DNA of 64,000 nt, taken from positions 62,001 through 126,000 of the forward strand of contig NZ_JAVAMA010000006.1 in assembly GCF_030730875.1 (NCBI RefSeq), in the 5' to 3' direction. Shown here in pieces: positions 25,696-34,034 of the stretch. Under the pieces are notes generated by a model. It searched no databases, was not told where the DNA came from, and saw only the letters and a program-made list of their open reading frames with translations. This DNA is from Sphingomonas sp. DG1-23 (GTDB lineage Bacteria > Pseudomonadota > Alphaproteobacteria > Sphingomonadales > Sphingomonadaceae). The position numbers and the translations under genes were made by a program. Position 1 is the first letter of the stretch. Each line of letters begins with the position of its first letter.

Positions 25696-28614
25696 ATGAG
25701 GTCCACCAGCCTCGCTGCGGCGCTCGCCGCCAGCGCCGCTATGCTAGCAATCGCCGTGCCGGCGCAGGCGCAGCAGCGAAGCTTCGACATACCCCCGGGC
25801 AGCCTCAAGGCGGCGCTGGATGCGTTCGGAAAGCAGTCCGGACGCCCGCTCATCTATCGCGCCGCGGACGTCAGCGGCATCAACTCCCCGGGCTTCCGCG
25901 GCTCCAATTCGCCCGAGCGCGTGCTGGCGGCATTGCTCCGCGGCACCGGCTTGAGCAGCAGGAGCGGGGAGGCGGGCGCGATAGCGATCGTACGGTCGGG
26001 AAACGGGCAATCGACCGGCGCCGGCGCCTCGCCGCCGGATCTGTCGCAGGCTGAGCTGCCGGCCGAGAGCGTCGAGGACGAGATCGTGGTCAGCGGCATC
26101 CGCCGATCGCTGCAGGAATCGATCAACGTCAAGCGCGCCGCCGGCAGCATCGTCGACGTGATCACCGCGCAGGACATCGGCAAGCTACCCGATCAGAATG
26201 TCGCCGAATCGCTGAGCCGCGTAACCGGCGTCCAGATCAGCCGTCGCGAGGGCGACGGCTCCAATTTCACCATCCGCGGCATCTCGCAGAACCGGCTCGA
26301 GATCAACGGCCGCAACTTCATCGGCCCGGGCAACGGTGGCAACGCGGCGCTGGAGACGATCAGCCCCGAGATCCTCTCGTCGATCGTGGTCATCAAATCG
26401 CCTACCGCCGACATGCCGGAGGGCGCGCTCGGCGCCACGGTCAATCTGCGCACCAAACGCCCGCTCGAACTCGACGACCTCGTCGTCGCGGGGCGCATCC
26501 AGGGCGCCTATGCCGATCAGGCCGACCATGTCGGCTATCGTGGATCGGCGTTGGTCTCGACCAAGCTCGGCGACCGCTTCGGCGTGCTCGCCAGCGTCGC
26601 ATATTCCGACACCCAAACGCTCGGCTATTCGTTCGACGCGGGCGGCTGGACGCAGACCAACACGATCGACGGGGACGGGGATGGAGTCGACGATCCCGGC
26701 CTGTTCCGCCCCAATCGCTTCATGGCGCGCATCTTCGATCGCGCCGAGCAGCGGCTGACGCTCAACGGCACCGCGCAGTGGCGCCCGACCGACCAGCTCG
26801 AGATCATCCTCGACGCGACCTACAATCACCTCAAGCGCCAGCGGAACAGCGTCAATTACCAAGTGCTGTTCAACAACAATGATGTGGACGCGACGGTGAA
26901 CGACGAAGGCACCGTCGTCGCGGGAACCTTTCAGGGCGTCACGGTCCGCCCGCTCATCTATGACGAGCCGACCGACCTCAAATCGACGCTGTTCGGCGGA
27001 TCGGTGAAATGGGAGGACGACCGCGCCCGCGTGCGCCTCGACATGTCGTATAGTCGCGGCAAGGGCAGCGACGGCGGGCCGGGCGCCTCCTTCGCCTATG
27101 TAGTGGTGCCCCGCACGGGCAGTGTCGCCAATGCAAGCTATGATTTCCGTCCGGGCAATGCCGTGCCCGACCTGTCGATCGACGCCAATTTCGATCCGAA
27201 CGATCCGACGCGGTACCAATTGCTGTCGATCTTCGATTACGACGCGGTGACCGACAACAAGGGATATGACGCGCGGCTCGATTGGGAATACCAGACCGAT
27301 TGGGGCATTCTCTCCTCGGTCGAGGCCGGGATGCGATACGAGCGCGCCGAGCTGCTCGCCGCCGATCCGCAGAATCTGCCCGTCGCCGCCAGCCTGCTCG
27401 CCGCCGGTGACCGCAACGGCGACGGCATTCTCACCGTCGATGAGCTTCCCGGGCTCAGCTACGGCCGTGATTATGGCGCCTTCTTCCCCGGCGTGGGCGG
27501 CACGTTCCCGCGCAATCTGCTCGGGGGTACGCTCGACAAGAATGCCGCGCGCGACGGGCTCGGCCTCGCGACGCCCGATCCGTACGACACCCGCATCACC
27601 GTCGGCCCGACCTCGATCAAGGACGTCACGCAGGAGACGCTCGGCGCTTATCTGAAGGCGAATTTCGAGGGCATGGCGGGCGGCGTGAACTATAGCGGCA
27701 ATGCCGGCCTGCGCTATATCGACACCGCCCGTGCGACGCTCGGCTATCTCTCGCCGACCCTGACCAACGTCATCAAGTCCGATTTCGGCTATTGGCTGCC
27801 GAGCGCCAATCTCTCGGTCGATTTCAGCAACGATCTGACGCTGCGCCTCGCCGCGGCGAAAGTGGTGTCTCGGCCGAGCCTCAACCAGGTCAGCGCCAGC
27901 TTCGTGCCCAACACCGTTTCGATGACGGGCTCGCGCGGCAATCCCAATCTGCGGCCGTTCGAGGCGATGCAGGCCGACGCCACGCTCGAATGGTATTTCG
28001 CGCAGGCGAGCTCGCTGACCGGCGCAGTCTTCTACAAGAAGGTCGACTCGTTCACGGTCAACACGGTGACCCACGAGTTCGTCCCGGGATTCTCGGAGCG
28101 CTTCGGATTGTTCGACATCTCGCAGCCGCAGAACGGCGAGGACGGCACGATCCAGGGGTTTGAAATCGCGTGGCAGCACGCCTTCCGCTTCCTGCCGGCG
28201 CCCTTCGACAATCTCGGCATCCAGGCCAACTACACCTATGTCGACAGCCGCACCCCGCTCAAGGACGCGATCACCGGCGACCGGCTGCCGCTGCCCGGCC
28301 TGTCGCGCGACAGCTACACGCTGATCGGCTATTATGAGGACAAGATCTTCTCGATCCGTGCGGCCTATACCCATCGCAGCAAATATCTGAACAGCGTCGG
28401 CGGCGCGGCCAGCGGCGGCAACACTTATGTCGCCGGCCGCGGCCAGCTCGATGCTTCGGCGCAGATCAACCTGACGCCGAACCTGCGGCTGACGGTGGAG
28501 GGGATCAACCTCACCAAGGCGATCGACCGCCAGTATCTCGGCGAGCCCGACCGTTTGACCTTCACTGCGCGTGAGGATCGCCGGATCTTCTTCGGCGTCG
28601 CCGCGAGCTTCTGA
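25696..28614 (+). CDS. TonB-dependent transducer with N-terminal STN signalling domain
   Basis: 972 aa; the ATG at 25696 follows GGGGGAAGAGG, and upstream in-frame starts have no site. Signal peptide ends AQAQ. Residues ~25-95 are a secretin/TonB short N-terminal (STN) domain (FDIPPGSLKAALDAFGKQSG). TonB box DEIVVSGIRR, plug (AQDIGKLPDQNVAESLSRVTGVQ), and a barrel ending FFGVAASF. Two calcium-type loops sit in the barrel: DGDGDGVDD (26668-26694) and a full 12-residue EF-hand-like loop DRNGDGILTVDE (27409-27444). The STN domain and the adjoining fecI/fecR pair make it a transducer that should induce its own operon, including the flavoprotein downstream. Confidence 0.93.
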   Translation: MRSTSLAAALAASAAMLAIAVPAQAQQRSFDIPPGSLKAALDAFGKQSGRPLIYRAADVSGINSPGFRGSNSPERVLAALLRGTGLSSRSGEAGAIAIVRSGNGQSTGAGASPPDLSQAELPAESVEDEIVVSGIRRSLQESINVKRAAGSIVDVITAQDIGKLPDQNVAESLSRVTGVQISRREGDGSNFTIRGISQNRLEINGRNFIGPGNGGNAALETISPEILSSIVVIKSPTADMPEGALGATVNLRTKRPLELDDLVVAGRIQGAYADQADHVGYRGSALVSTKLGDRFGVLASVAYSDTQTLGYSFDAGGWTQTNTIDGDGDGVDDPGLFRPNRFMARIFDRAEQRLTLNGTAQWRPTDQLEIILDATYNHLKRQRNSVNYQVLFNNNDVDATVNDEGTVVAGTFQGVTVRPLIYDEPTDLKSTLFGGSVKWEDDRARVRLDMSYSRGKGSDGGPGASFAYVVVPRTGSVANASYDFRPGNAVPDLSIDANFDPNDPTRYQLLSIFDYDAVTDNKGYDARLDWEYQTDWGILSSVEAGMRYERAELLAADPQNLPVAASLLAAGDRNGDGILTVDELPGLSYGRDYGAFFPGVGGTFPRNLLGGTLDKNAARDGLGLATPDPYDTRITVGPTSIKDVTQETLGAYLKANFEGMAGGVNYSGNAGLRYIDTARATLGYLSPTLTNVIKSDFGYWLPSANLSVDFSNDLTLRLAAAKVVSRPSLNQVSASFVPNTVSMTGSRGNPNLRPFEAMQADATLEWYFAQASSLTGAVFYKKVDSFTVNTVTHEFVPGFSERFGLFDISQPQNGEDGTIQGFEIAWQHAFRFLPAPFDNLGIQANYTYVDSRTPLKDAITGDRLPLPGLSRDSYTLIGYYEDKIFSIRAAYTHRSKYLNSVGGAASGGNTYVAGRGQLDASAQINLTPNLRLTVEGINLTKAIDRQYLGEPDRLTFTAREDRRIFFGVAASF

Positions 28615-28639
28615 ACCGGTACCGGGAAAGGGACATTTC

Positions 28640-30289
28640 ATGACCTGTCGCAACCTCCGCCGGGCGCTGGCCACGGCCATCTGTTCGATGCCGCTGACGA
28701 TCGCCGCGCCGCAGGTCGCCGCCGCGCCCGCGCCGATGCGCGCCGACATCGTCATCTACGGATGTGCATCGGGCGGCGTCGCGGCAGCGATCGAGGCCCG
28801 GCGGCTCGGCCGGTCGGTGCTGCTGGTATGCCGCGAGGACTATCTAGGGGGCATGTCCACCAACGGTCTCGGCTGGTCCGACACCGGAAATCATCGCGCG
28901 ATCGGCGGGCTCTCGCTCGATTTCTACCGCAAGGTGAAGCGTTACTATGATGATCCCGCAGTGTGGATCCACGCACCGCGTCCGGCGCGCGCCGAGAATT
29001 TCGTCGATGGCGACGCGATGTGGCAGTTCGAGCCGAAGGTAGGCGAACGCATCTTCGAGGACTGGGCGCGCGAGGCTGGGGTCGCGATCGTGCGCAACCA
29101 GCCGCTCGACCGATCGAAAGGCGGAGTCGAGATGGCCGGGAGCCGCGTCGTCGCCTTCCGCTCGAAAGCGGGACGGCGCTTCGAGGGCAAGGTCTTCATC
29201 GACGCTACCTATGAGGGCGATCTGATGGCGGGCGCGGGGGTCGGCTTCACGGTGGGCCGCGAGGCGAATGCGACCTATGGCGAGACGCTCAACGGCGTGC
29301 AGCTGGCGAACACCACCAACCACCAATTCACGCTCGACATCGACCCGTGGCGCGTGCCCGGCGATCCCGCGACCGGACTGCTGCCGCGGATCAGCGCCGA
29401 ACGGCCGGCTCCCGACGGCACCGCCGACGACAAGATCCAGGCCTATACCTATCGCATGTGCCTGACCGACGTACCGGCCAACCGCGCGCCGTTTCCCAAG
29501 CCCAAGGGCTATGATGCGGGCCAATATGCCCTGCTCAAGCGCTACATGGACGCCGGCTTTCGCGACTTCTTCCGGAAGTTCGATCGTATTCCCAACGGCA
29601 AGACCGACACCAACAATTTCGGCGCCTTCTCGTTCGACAATATCGGCGCCAATTATCGCTATCCCGAGGGCAGCGACGCCGAACGTGCGGCAATCGCGCG
29701 CGAGCACATCGTTTACCAGCAGGGGCTGCTCTGGTTCATGGCCAACGATCCCGGCGTACCCGCCGAGACGCGCGCCGAAATGGCGAAATGGGGACTATGC
29801 CGGGACGAGTTCACCGCCAGTGGCCATTGGCCGCGCGAAATGTATGTGCGCGAGGCGCGTCGGATGGTCTCTGACTTCGTGATGGCCGAGCCGCATCTGC
29901 GCGGCACCAGGCCCACGCCGCGCCCGATCGGCATGGGCTCGTACAACATGGATTCGCACAATGTGCAGCGCATCGTCGATGCGCGCGGCTTCGTGCGTAA
30001 CGAGGGCAATATCGAAGTGAGCCCCGGGCGCGCCTATCCGATCAGCTACGACGCGATCGTTCCGCGCCGGGGCGAGGCCACCAATTTGCTGGTTCCGGTC
30101 GCGCTGTCGGCGTCGCACATCGCCTATGGCTCGATCCGCATGGAACCGGTGTTCATGATTCTCGGCCAGTCTGCCGCCGCAGCCGCCTCGATCGCGATCG
30201 GGGACGGGGTCCCGGTTCAGGATGTCGATTACGCCAAGCTCCGGGCAAGATTGCTGGCCGCGGGGCAGATTCTGGAGCTTGTTCCCTGA
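28640..30289 (+). CDS. Secreted FAD-dependent oxidoreductase (PF12831 type)
   Basis: 549 aa from the ATG at 28640 (GGGAAAGGGAC upstream; 25 bp after the receptor stop). Sec signal ends VAAAP. The FAD site is ADIVIYGCASGGVAAAIEA, with GCASGG standing for GxGxxG, followed by LVCREDYLGGMSTNGLGWSD, a hallmark of this family (FAD-dependent oxidoreductases often annotated beside xanthan lyases and sugar enzymes). The C-terminal end returns to the FAD fold (GQSAAAAASIAI). The substrate is not shown by the sequence; its place in the STN-receptor operon points to an imported carbohydrate or related compound. Confidence 0.85.
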   Translation: MTCRNLRRALATAICSMPLTIAAPQVAAAPAPMRADIVIYGCASGGVAAAIEARRLGRSVLLVCREDYLGGMSTNGLGWSDTGNHRAIGGLSLDFYRKVKRYYDDPAVWIHAPRPARAENFVDGDAMWQFEPKVGERIFEDWAREAGVAIVRNQPLDRSKGGVEMAGSRVVAFRSKAGRRFEGKVFIDATYEGDLMAGAGVGFTVGREANATYGETLNGVQLANTTNHQFTLDIDPWRVPGDPATGLLPRISAERPAPDGTADDKIQAYTYRMCLTDVPANRAPFPKPKGYDAGQYALLKRYMDAGFRDFFRKFDRIPNGKTDTNNFGAFSFDNIGANYRYPEGSDAERAAIAREHIVYQQGLLWFMANDPGVPAETRAEMAKWGLCRDEFTASGHWPREMYVREARRMVSDFVMAEPHLRGTRPTPRPIGMGSYNMDSHNVQRIVDARGFVRNEGNIEVSPGRAYPISYDAIVPRRGEATNLLVPVALSASHIAYGSIRMEPVFMILGQSAAAAASIAIGDGVPVQDVDYAKLRARLLAAGQILELVP

Positions 30290-30456
30290 TCGCCGCCTGG
30301 CGCGGGCGAGGCCCGGCGGGCATTGAGAAAGCAGCCCAAGGCCATCCCAAATTCGCGTGCAGGGGGCGGGAATCGGCGCATCCTTTGATTCCAGTACCCC
30401 GCTGCGGTTAGGGCACATGGCGGCCAGCCGGGCACCATGGATCCAGGTTCAACGCC

Positions 30457-32514
30457 TCAAGGCTGGTTCACCGTGATCGTGCCAGGCATTCCCATGTTGG
30501 ATAAATCGGGCCTGTTCTGCTGCGTCACCGCTTGCCTGAACGCAATCTCCTGCATCACGCCCTGGTGGTTCACGCTGCGGGCGAGGTGACTGGCGAACGA
30601 CAATTGGTTGAAGGCGTCGATTTCGGCCGGTGCGCCTGCCGGCGTCCCGAAGGTCGGATGATCGCGGCGCAATCCGGCAAGCTGCGCCTCGCTCAACTCT
30701 ATCGAAACGGTATCGCCGACCTTCAGATTGGGATTGTTCGTCAGCTGCGCGGTGGCCGCCTGATTCTGCTGCGTAACCTGCTCGCTGTAACGATAGGTCG
30801 CCGCCGAGAAAGTCGTCCCGTCCACCGATTGCCTGGTCATCGTCAGGTCGACCTTGCCGTCGGCATTCGCGTCATAGCTGGTTTCGATGTCCACCCGCCC
30901 ATCGGCGTAAGTGGTTCGGGTGGTGCGGCCGACTTCGTTATTGCCGGGCTTCGTCGACCCGAACGGGGAGGCGGTGGACAATCCGGCGACCACGCCCATC
31001 TGCGAGACTTCGACGGTCTTCAGGCCCGACACCCCATTGACCTCGGCAACCGGTGCCTGGCGCGCCGTCAATGTATCGTTGAAGGTCTGCATTCCGCCGG
31101 GTGCCGAGAGGTCGATATTGAAAGAGCGACTGACTGAGGTGTCGAGAGAAGTCTTGTTGCCGATGCCGGCACTGACGCCGGCGAAGCCGACGCTGATCTG
31201 GGTGTCGGCCGTAACGCCCTGCGTGGGTCCCACCGAGACGCCGATCCTGCCATCGGCCATCTTCTCCATCGAGATGCTTTGTCCCTGCCGGGTCTCCACC
31301 GAATTCTTGAAGCCGAATGCGGAGATCGATGCTGCCATGGCAGTGCCGGCATAGTCTTCGGAATTCATGGAAACTTTCGTGCCGGCGGGCCAATCCGCCG
31401 GCTTGGTGACGTCGATCGTCGCGACGTCGACTCCGGTCGGCACCGAAACCGTGTGCACGGTGCGCTGTCCGACGGTCACGCCGACGCTCGCCTGGACGTT
31501 GCGCACATCGGCGGCGACGGTACCCGCGACGCTCATTTCACCCGTGACGCTATAGGTCGTGCTGGTCGGCGTGCGGGACAACTGCTCGACGCTCGTCTGC
31601 TTATACTCGACCTTGGCGCTGACGGGCTGGCCGGCCGGGGTGGCGAGCGATACGCTGGTGGTCGTCGTGGTCTTGACGCCCTTGTCGTTCACTTGCTGCG
31701 ACACGCTGTGCTGCGCGCCGAGGCCGCCGATGGAACCTCCGACGCTGCCATTGACGCTGACCCCGTCCTTGCCGACCTGGAGGCCGATCCCGGCATTGGC
31801 ATTGGCGGGCCCGGCGCCGGCGCCCATCTTGCCCTGTCCGCCGACGCCGTTGGCGTCGAGGGTCGCGGCGCCGGACGCGCTGCCATTGAGCGCCCCCGTC
31901 TGACCCGACACGGTCTGGCTATGGCTCACGCCCGTCGGGCCGACTTTCGTCTCGGTCCTGGTCTGGACCTGGGAATTGACCGTTTCGGTCTGCACGCCCG
32001 TGGCGCGATCGACAGCCGGCCGGCCGAGCGAGTCGAAGTTCTTCGCCGCCTGGGTCTGGGTCTCGGTGGTCGTGCGGCTCCAGCCGGTGACGCCTGTCTT
32101 CGTCTCCGTAGTCTTGGTCGCGCGATCCTGCTCTACGCCATCGACCGACGATCGGGTGGTGGTCTGACTCTCTTTGGTGGTCTGGACGCCCGCGGCATGA
32201 TTGGTGGTGAGGGACTGGCTGACGTTCATATTCGTCGCGACGTTGGTGGTCGCGGCGGCGCGCGCGGCGTCGACCTGCCGATCGGTCACCGACCGATCGC
32301 CATTCTGGCGGTCCAGCGTCGCGAGCGCCTGGCCCGCCGCAACCGGGGCGCCGTTCACGGCAGTGTCCACCAGATCCCGCTCTTTGGGCGTGGATTTGGC
32401 GGCTTCGGTGGTCGTCGACCGGGCGGCATCGGCAGCACGGTTCGCAGCCTCGCGGGAAGACGCCTGTGCCGCGTCATTGCCGTTGCTGCCACTCGCTCCG
32501 CCAACCGATGACAT
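30457..32514 (-). CDS. Ser/Thr/Gln-rich repetitive protein of unknown function
   Basis: 685 aa from the ATG at 32514, with GGGAG seven bases upstream; the longer in-frame extension overlaps a decayed gene and is not believed. No signal peptide or membrane helix. The first ~250 residues are low complexity (TTTEAAKS, QTTTRSS, RTTTETQTQAAKNFDS) and Gly/Asn-rich. The middle alternates Val, Ser and Thr as in stacked beta-strands (SVSLATPAGQPVSAKVEYKQ). A partial calcium-type loop DANADGKVD lies at 30847-30873. The C-terminal ~100 residues look more globular (ELSEAQLAGLRRDHPTFG). Cys appears absent. I do not recognise the family; the style resembles large released or surface proteins, but the lack of a signal needs another export route. 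Confidence 0.65.
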   Translation of the reverse strand: MSSVGGASGSNGNDAAQASSREAANRAADAARSTTTEAAKSTPKERDLVDTAVNGAPVAAGQALATLDRQNGDRSVTDRQVDAARAAATTNVATNMNVSQSLTTNHAAGVQTTKESQTTTRSSVDGVEQDRATKTTETKTGVTGWSRTTTETQTQAAKNFDSLGRPAVDRATGVQTETVNSQVQTRTETKVGPTGVSHSQTVSGQTGALNGSASGAATLDANGVGGQGKMGAGAGPANANAGIGLQVGKDGVSVNGSVGGSIGGLGAQHSVSQQVNDKGVKTTTTTSVSLATPAGQPVSAKVEYKQTSVEQLSRTPTSTTYSVTGEMSVAGTVAADVRNVQASVGVTVGQRTVHTVSVPTGVDVATIDVTKPADWPAGTKVSMNSEDYAGTAMAASISAFGFKNSVETRQGQSISMEKMADGRIGVSVGPTQGVTADTQISVGFAGVSAGIGNKTSLDTSVSRSFNIDLSAPGGMQTFNDTLTARQAPVAEVNGVSGLKTVEVSQMGVVAGLSTASPFGSTKPGNNEVGRTTRTTYADGRVDIETSYDANADGKVDLTMTRQSVDGTTFSAATYRYSEQVTQQNQAATAQLTNNPNLKVGDTVSIELSEAQLAGLRRDHPTFGTPAGAPAEIDAFNQLSFASHLARSVNHQGVMQEIAFRQAVTQQNRPDLSNMGMPGTITVNQP

Positions 32515-32729
32515 CGCGCATCTCCCGAATCGCAAATCGTACCAGCGAGGTTCGGTGGTTTCCCGCCGCAAGTGGATACTCGGATCGACTACGGGGCAGC
32601 CAAGATGGGTGACGCGTAGCTGCAGCGCGGGCGCAAGCTTCTGAAATCGATCCGCAACGACAGAGCGAGAACGGCACTCGCCCGACTGCCGGGGCATCCG
32701 CTTGCGATCGATCGGGGGCGGTCCCTCAA

Positions 32730-33180
32730 ATTCTCTTCGATCACGGCGGCGCCCCAGGACGACAGCGAAAGCGTATCGCTTCTGCCCAGTCTGCGCGCGG
32801 TGATGAGCTCGCTCACCGGTGCCTCGCCCGGTGTGAGCGTGGCTGGACGGGCCGAATAGTTGAGGACATAGCGCTCGCGGTGGCCGTTCTTCGGTATGCC
32901 GCTGCGCACGATCAGCGGGAAGCGTGTCGTGCCGACCGGAATTCAGGACCGGCGTGCGGTGTCGGCGAGCAGCGCCTCGATCAAGGTATCGCTCGGCATG
33001 AACCCGGCATAGGTGAGCTCGCCCTTGCCGTAGCGATTGCGCGTGATCGCGGCGTCGGCGGGCCAGGAAGGATGGCGTCATCGCGCCAGCACCGTCGCCG
33101 TGGTCAGTTTGAGCATCTCCATCCACCAGCGCACCTTCAGCGCGCAGGTCAGCGGAGCGTTTCGGAATGACCATGGCGAG
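32730..33180 (-). pseudogene. Decayed 3' end of a GH42 beta-galactosidase
   Basis: Three consecutive minus-strand segments in different frames read as one protein end: LKVRWWMEMLKLTTATVLAR (stop at 33078-33080), then AITRNRYGKGELTYAGFMPSD (stop at 32943-32945), then RERYVLNYSARPATLTPGE with TLSLSSWGAAVIEE (to ~32730). This order matches the trimerisation domain and C-terminal beta domain of GH42 beta-galactosidases. The frame changes near 33080 (the expected ARYD appears to have lost bases) and near 32930. The 5' catalytic part is gone, cut off near the GntR gene start at 33237. Confidence 0.65.
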
Positions 33181-33236
33181 CCTTGCCATCGGGCGGGCAT
33201 AGGTGCGAACACGAATTGGGCGGCGGAGAGTGACAG

Positions 33237-33944
33237 GTGGCGAGAAAAACTGGGGACGGGCCGGCTCATACGAGTATCGCGCGCAGCATCGGCGTGGCGA
33301 TCGCAACCGGCGTCGACCAGCCGAACGACATCCTGCCAAGCGAAATGGATCTCGCCGAGAGCCATGGCGTGTCGCGCAGCGTGATCCGCGAGGCTTTGCG
33401 GATGCTCGCCGCGAAGGGCCTGGTCGAAAGTCGCCAGAAGGCGGGCACGCGCGTGCGGGAGCGAAAGGACTGGAATCTGCTCGACCCCGCGTTGCTCTCG
33501 TGGATGTTCGAAGGCGTCCCATCCTCCGACTTCGTCCGGAACTTGTTCCAGCTGCGGATGATCGTCGAGCCGGCGGCCGCGGAACTGGCGGCCATGTCCC
33601 GCACCGCGCGACACCTGTCCCGCATGGGGCACTCGCTGGAACGGATGGAGGAATTCGGACTCACCACCACCGAGGGGCAGAATGCCGACGAGCTGTTTCA
33701 CGCTACGATTCTCGAGGCGACGGGCAACGAACTCATCGTAAATCTGTCGGCGAGCATCGCAGCAGCGGTCCGATGGACCACTTACTTCAAATATCGCACG
33801 TCGAAGCGGCCCAAGGATCCCATGCCACAGCACCGTGCGCTCTATGAGGCGATCGCAGAGGCCAATCCGTCCGCGGCACGCGAGGCGACGGTCGCGCTGG
33901 TAAGGCAGGCGCAAATCGACACCGAGAGCGCGCTCACGCCCTGA
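33237..33944 (+). CDS. GntR-family regulator, FadR/FCD subfamily
   Basis: 235 aa with a GTG start; GGAGAG lies seven bases upstream. The N-terminal winged helix-turn-helix reads ILPSEMDLAESHGVSRSVIREALRML and RVRERKDW. The C-terminal all-helical FCD domain has the metal/ligand residues in DELFHATILEATGN and a later QHRALYEAI with the last His. FCD regulators of this type repress sugar-acid or galactoside genes and bind short palindromes of the TTGTC-N-GACAA type. One perfect and one near-perfect copy of that pattern lie at 36936 and 37021, in the divergent promoter of the receptor and oxidoreductase next door, so those genes are the likely targets. Confidence 0.9.
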   Translation: MARKTGDGPAHTSIARSIGVAIATGVDQPNDILPSEMDLAESHGVSRSVIREALRMLAAKGLVESRQKAGTRVRERKDWNLLDPALLSWMFEGVPSSDFVRNLFQLRMIVEPAAAELAAMSRTARHLSRMGHSLERMEEFGLTTTEGQNADELFHATILEATGNELIVNLSASIAAAVRWTTYFKYRTSKRPKDPMPQHRALYEAIAEANPSAAREATVALVRQAQIDTESALTP

Positions 33945-33988
33945 CCTTGTCGGTGGCAGCGGGCCTGCGGGCGAACCCGTGCCGATCG

Positions 33989-34026
33989 TTCGTCGAAGGA
34001 GCGGCGGCCGCCGCTCCTTCGACGAA
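33989..34026. terminator. Perfect 38-nt palindrome between convergent genes, probable bidirectional terminator
   Basis: The two halves, 33989-34007 and 34008-34026, are exact reverse complements centred on GGCC. It lies between the GntR stop (33944) and the convergent receptor stop (34035). In RNA it forms a very stable hairpin for either direction; no T-tract follows on either side, so termination efficiency is uncertain. Confidence 0.55.
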
Positions 34027-34034
34027 GCGAGCAA

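Noticed and set aside
26185..28755. An 856-codon minus-strand open frame
   Set aside because: Antisense to the STN receptor; composition and lack of motifs mark it as a shadow.
32515..33522. N-terminal extension of the repetitive protein to 1021 codons
   Set aside because: The extension runs through the decayed GH42 gene in a wrong frame and into the GntR gene; the ATG at 32514 has a good ribosome site.
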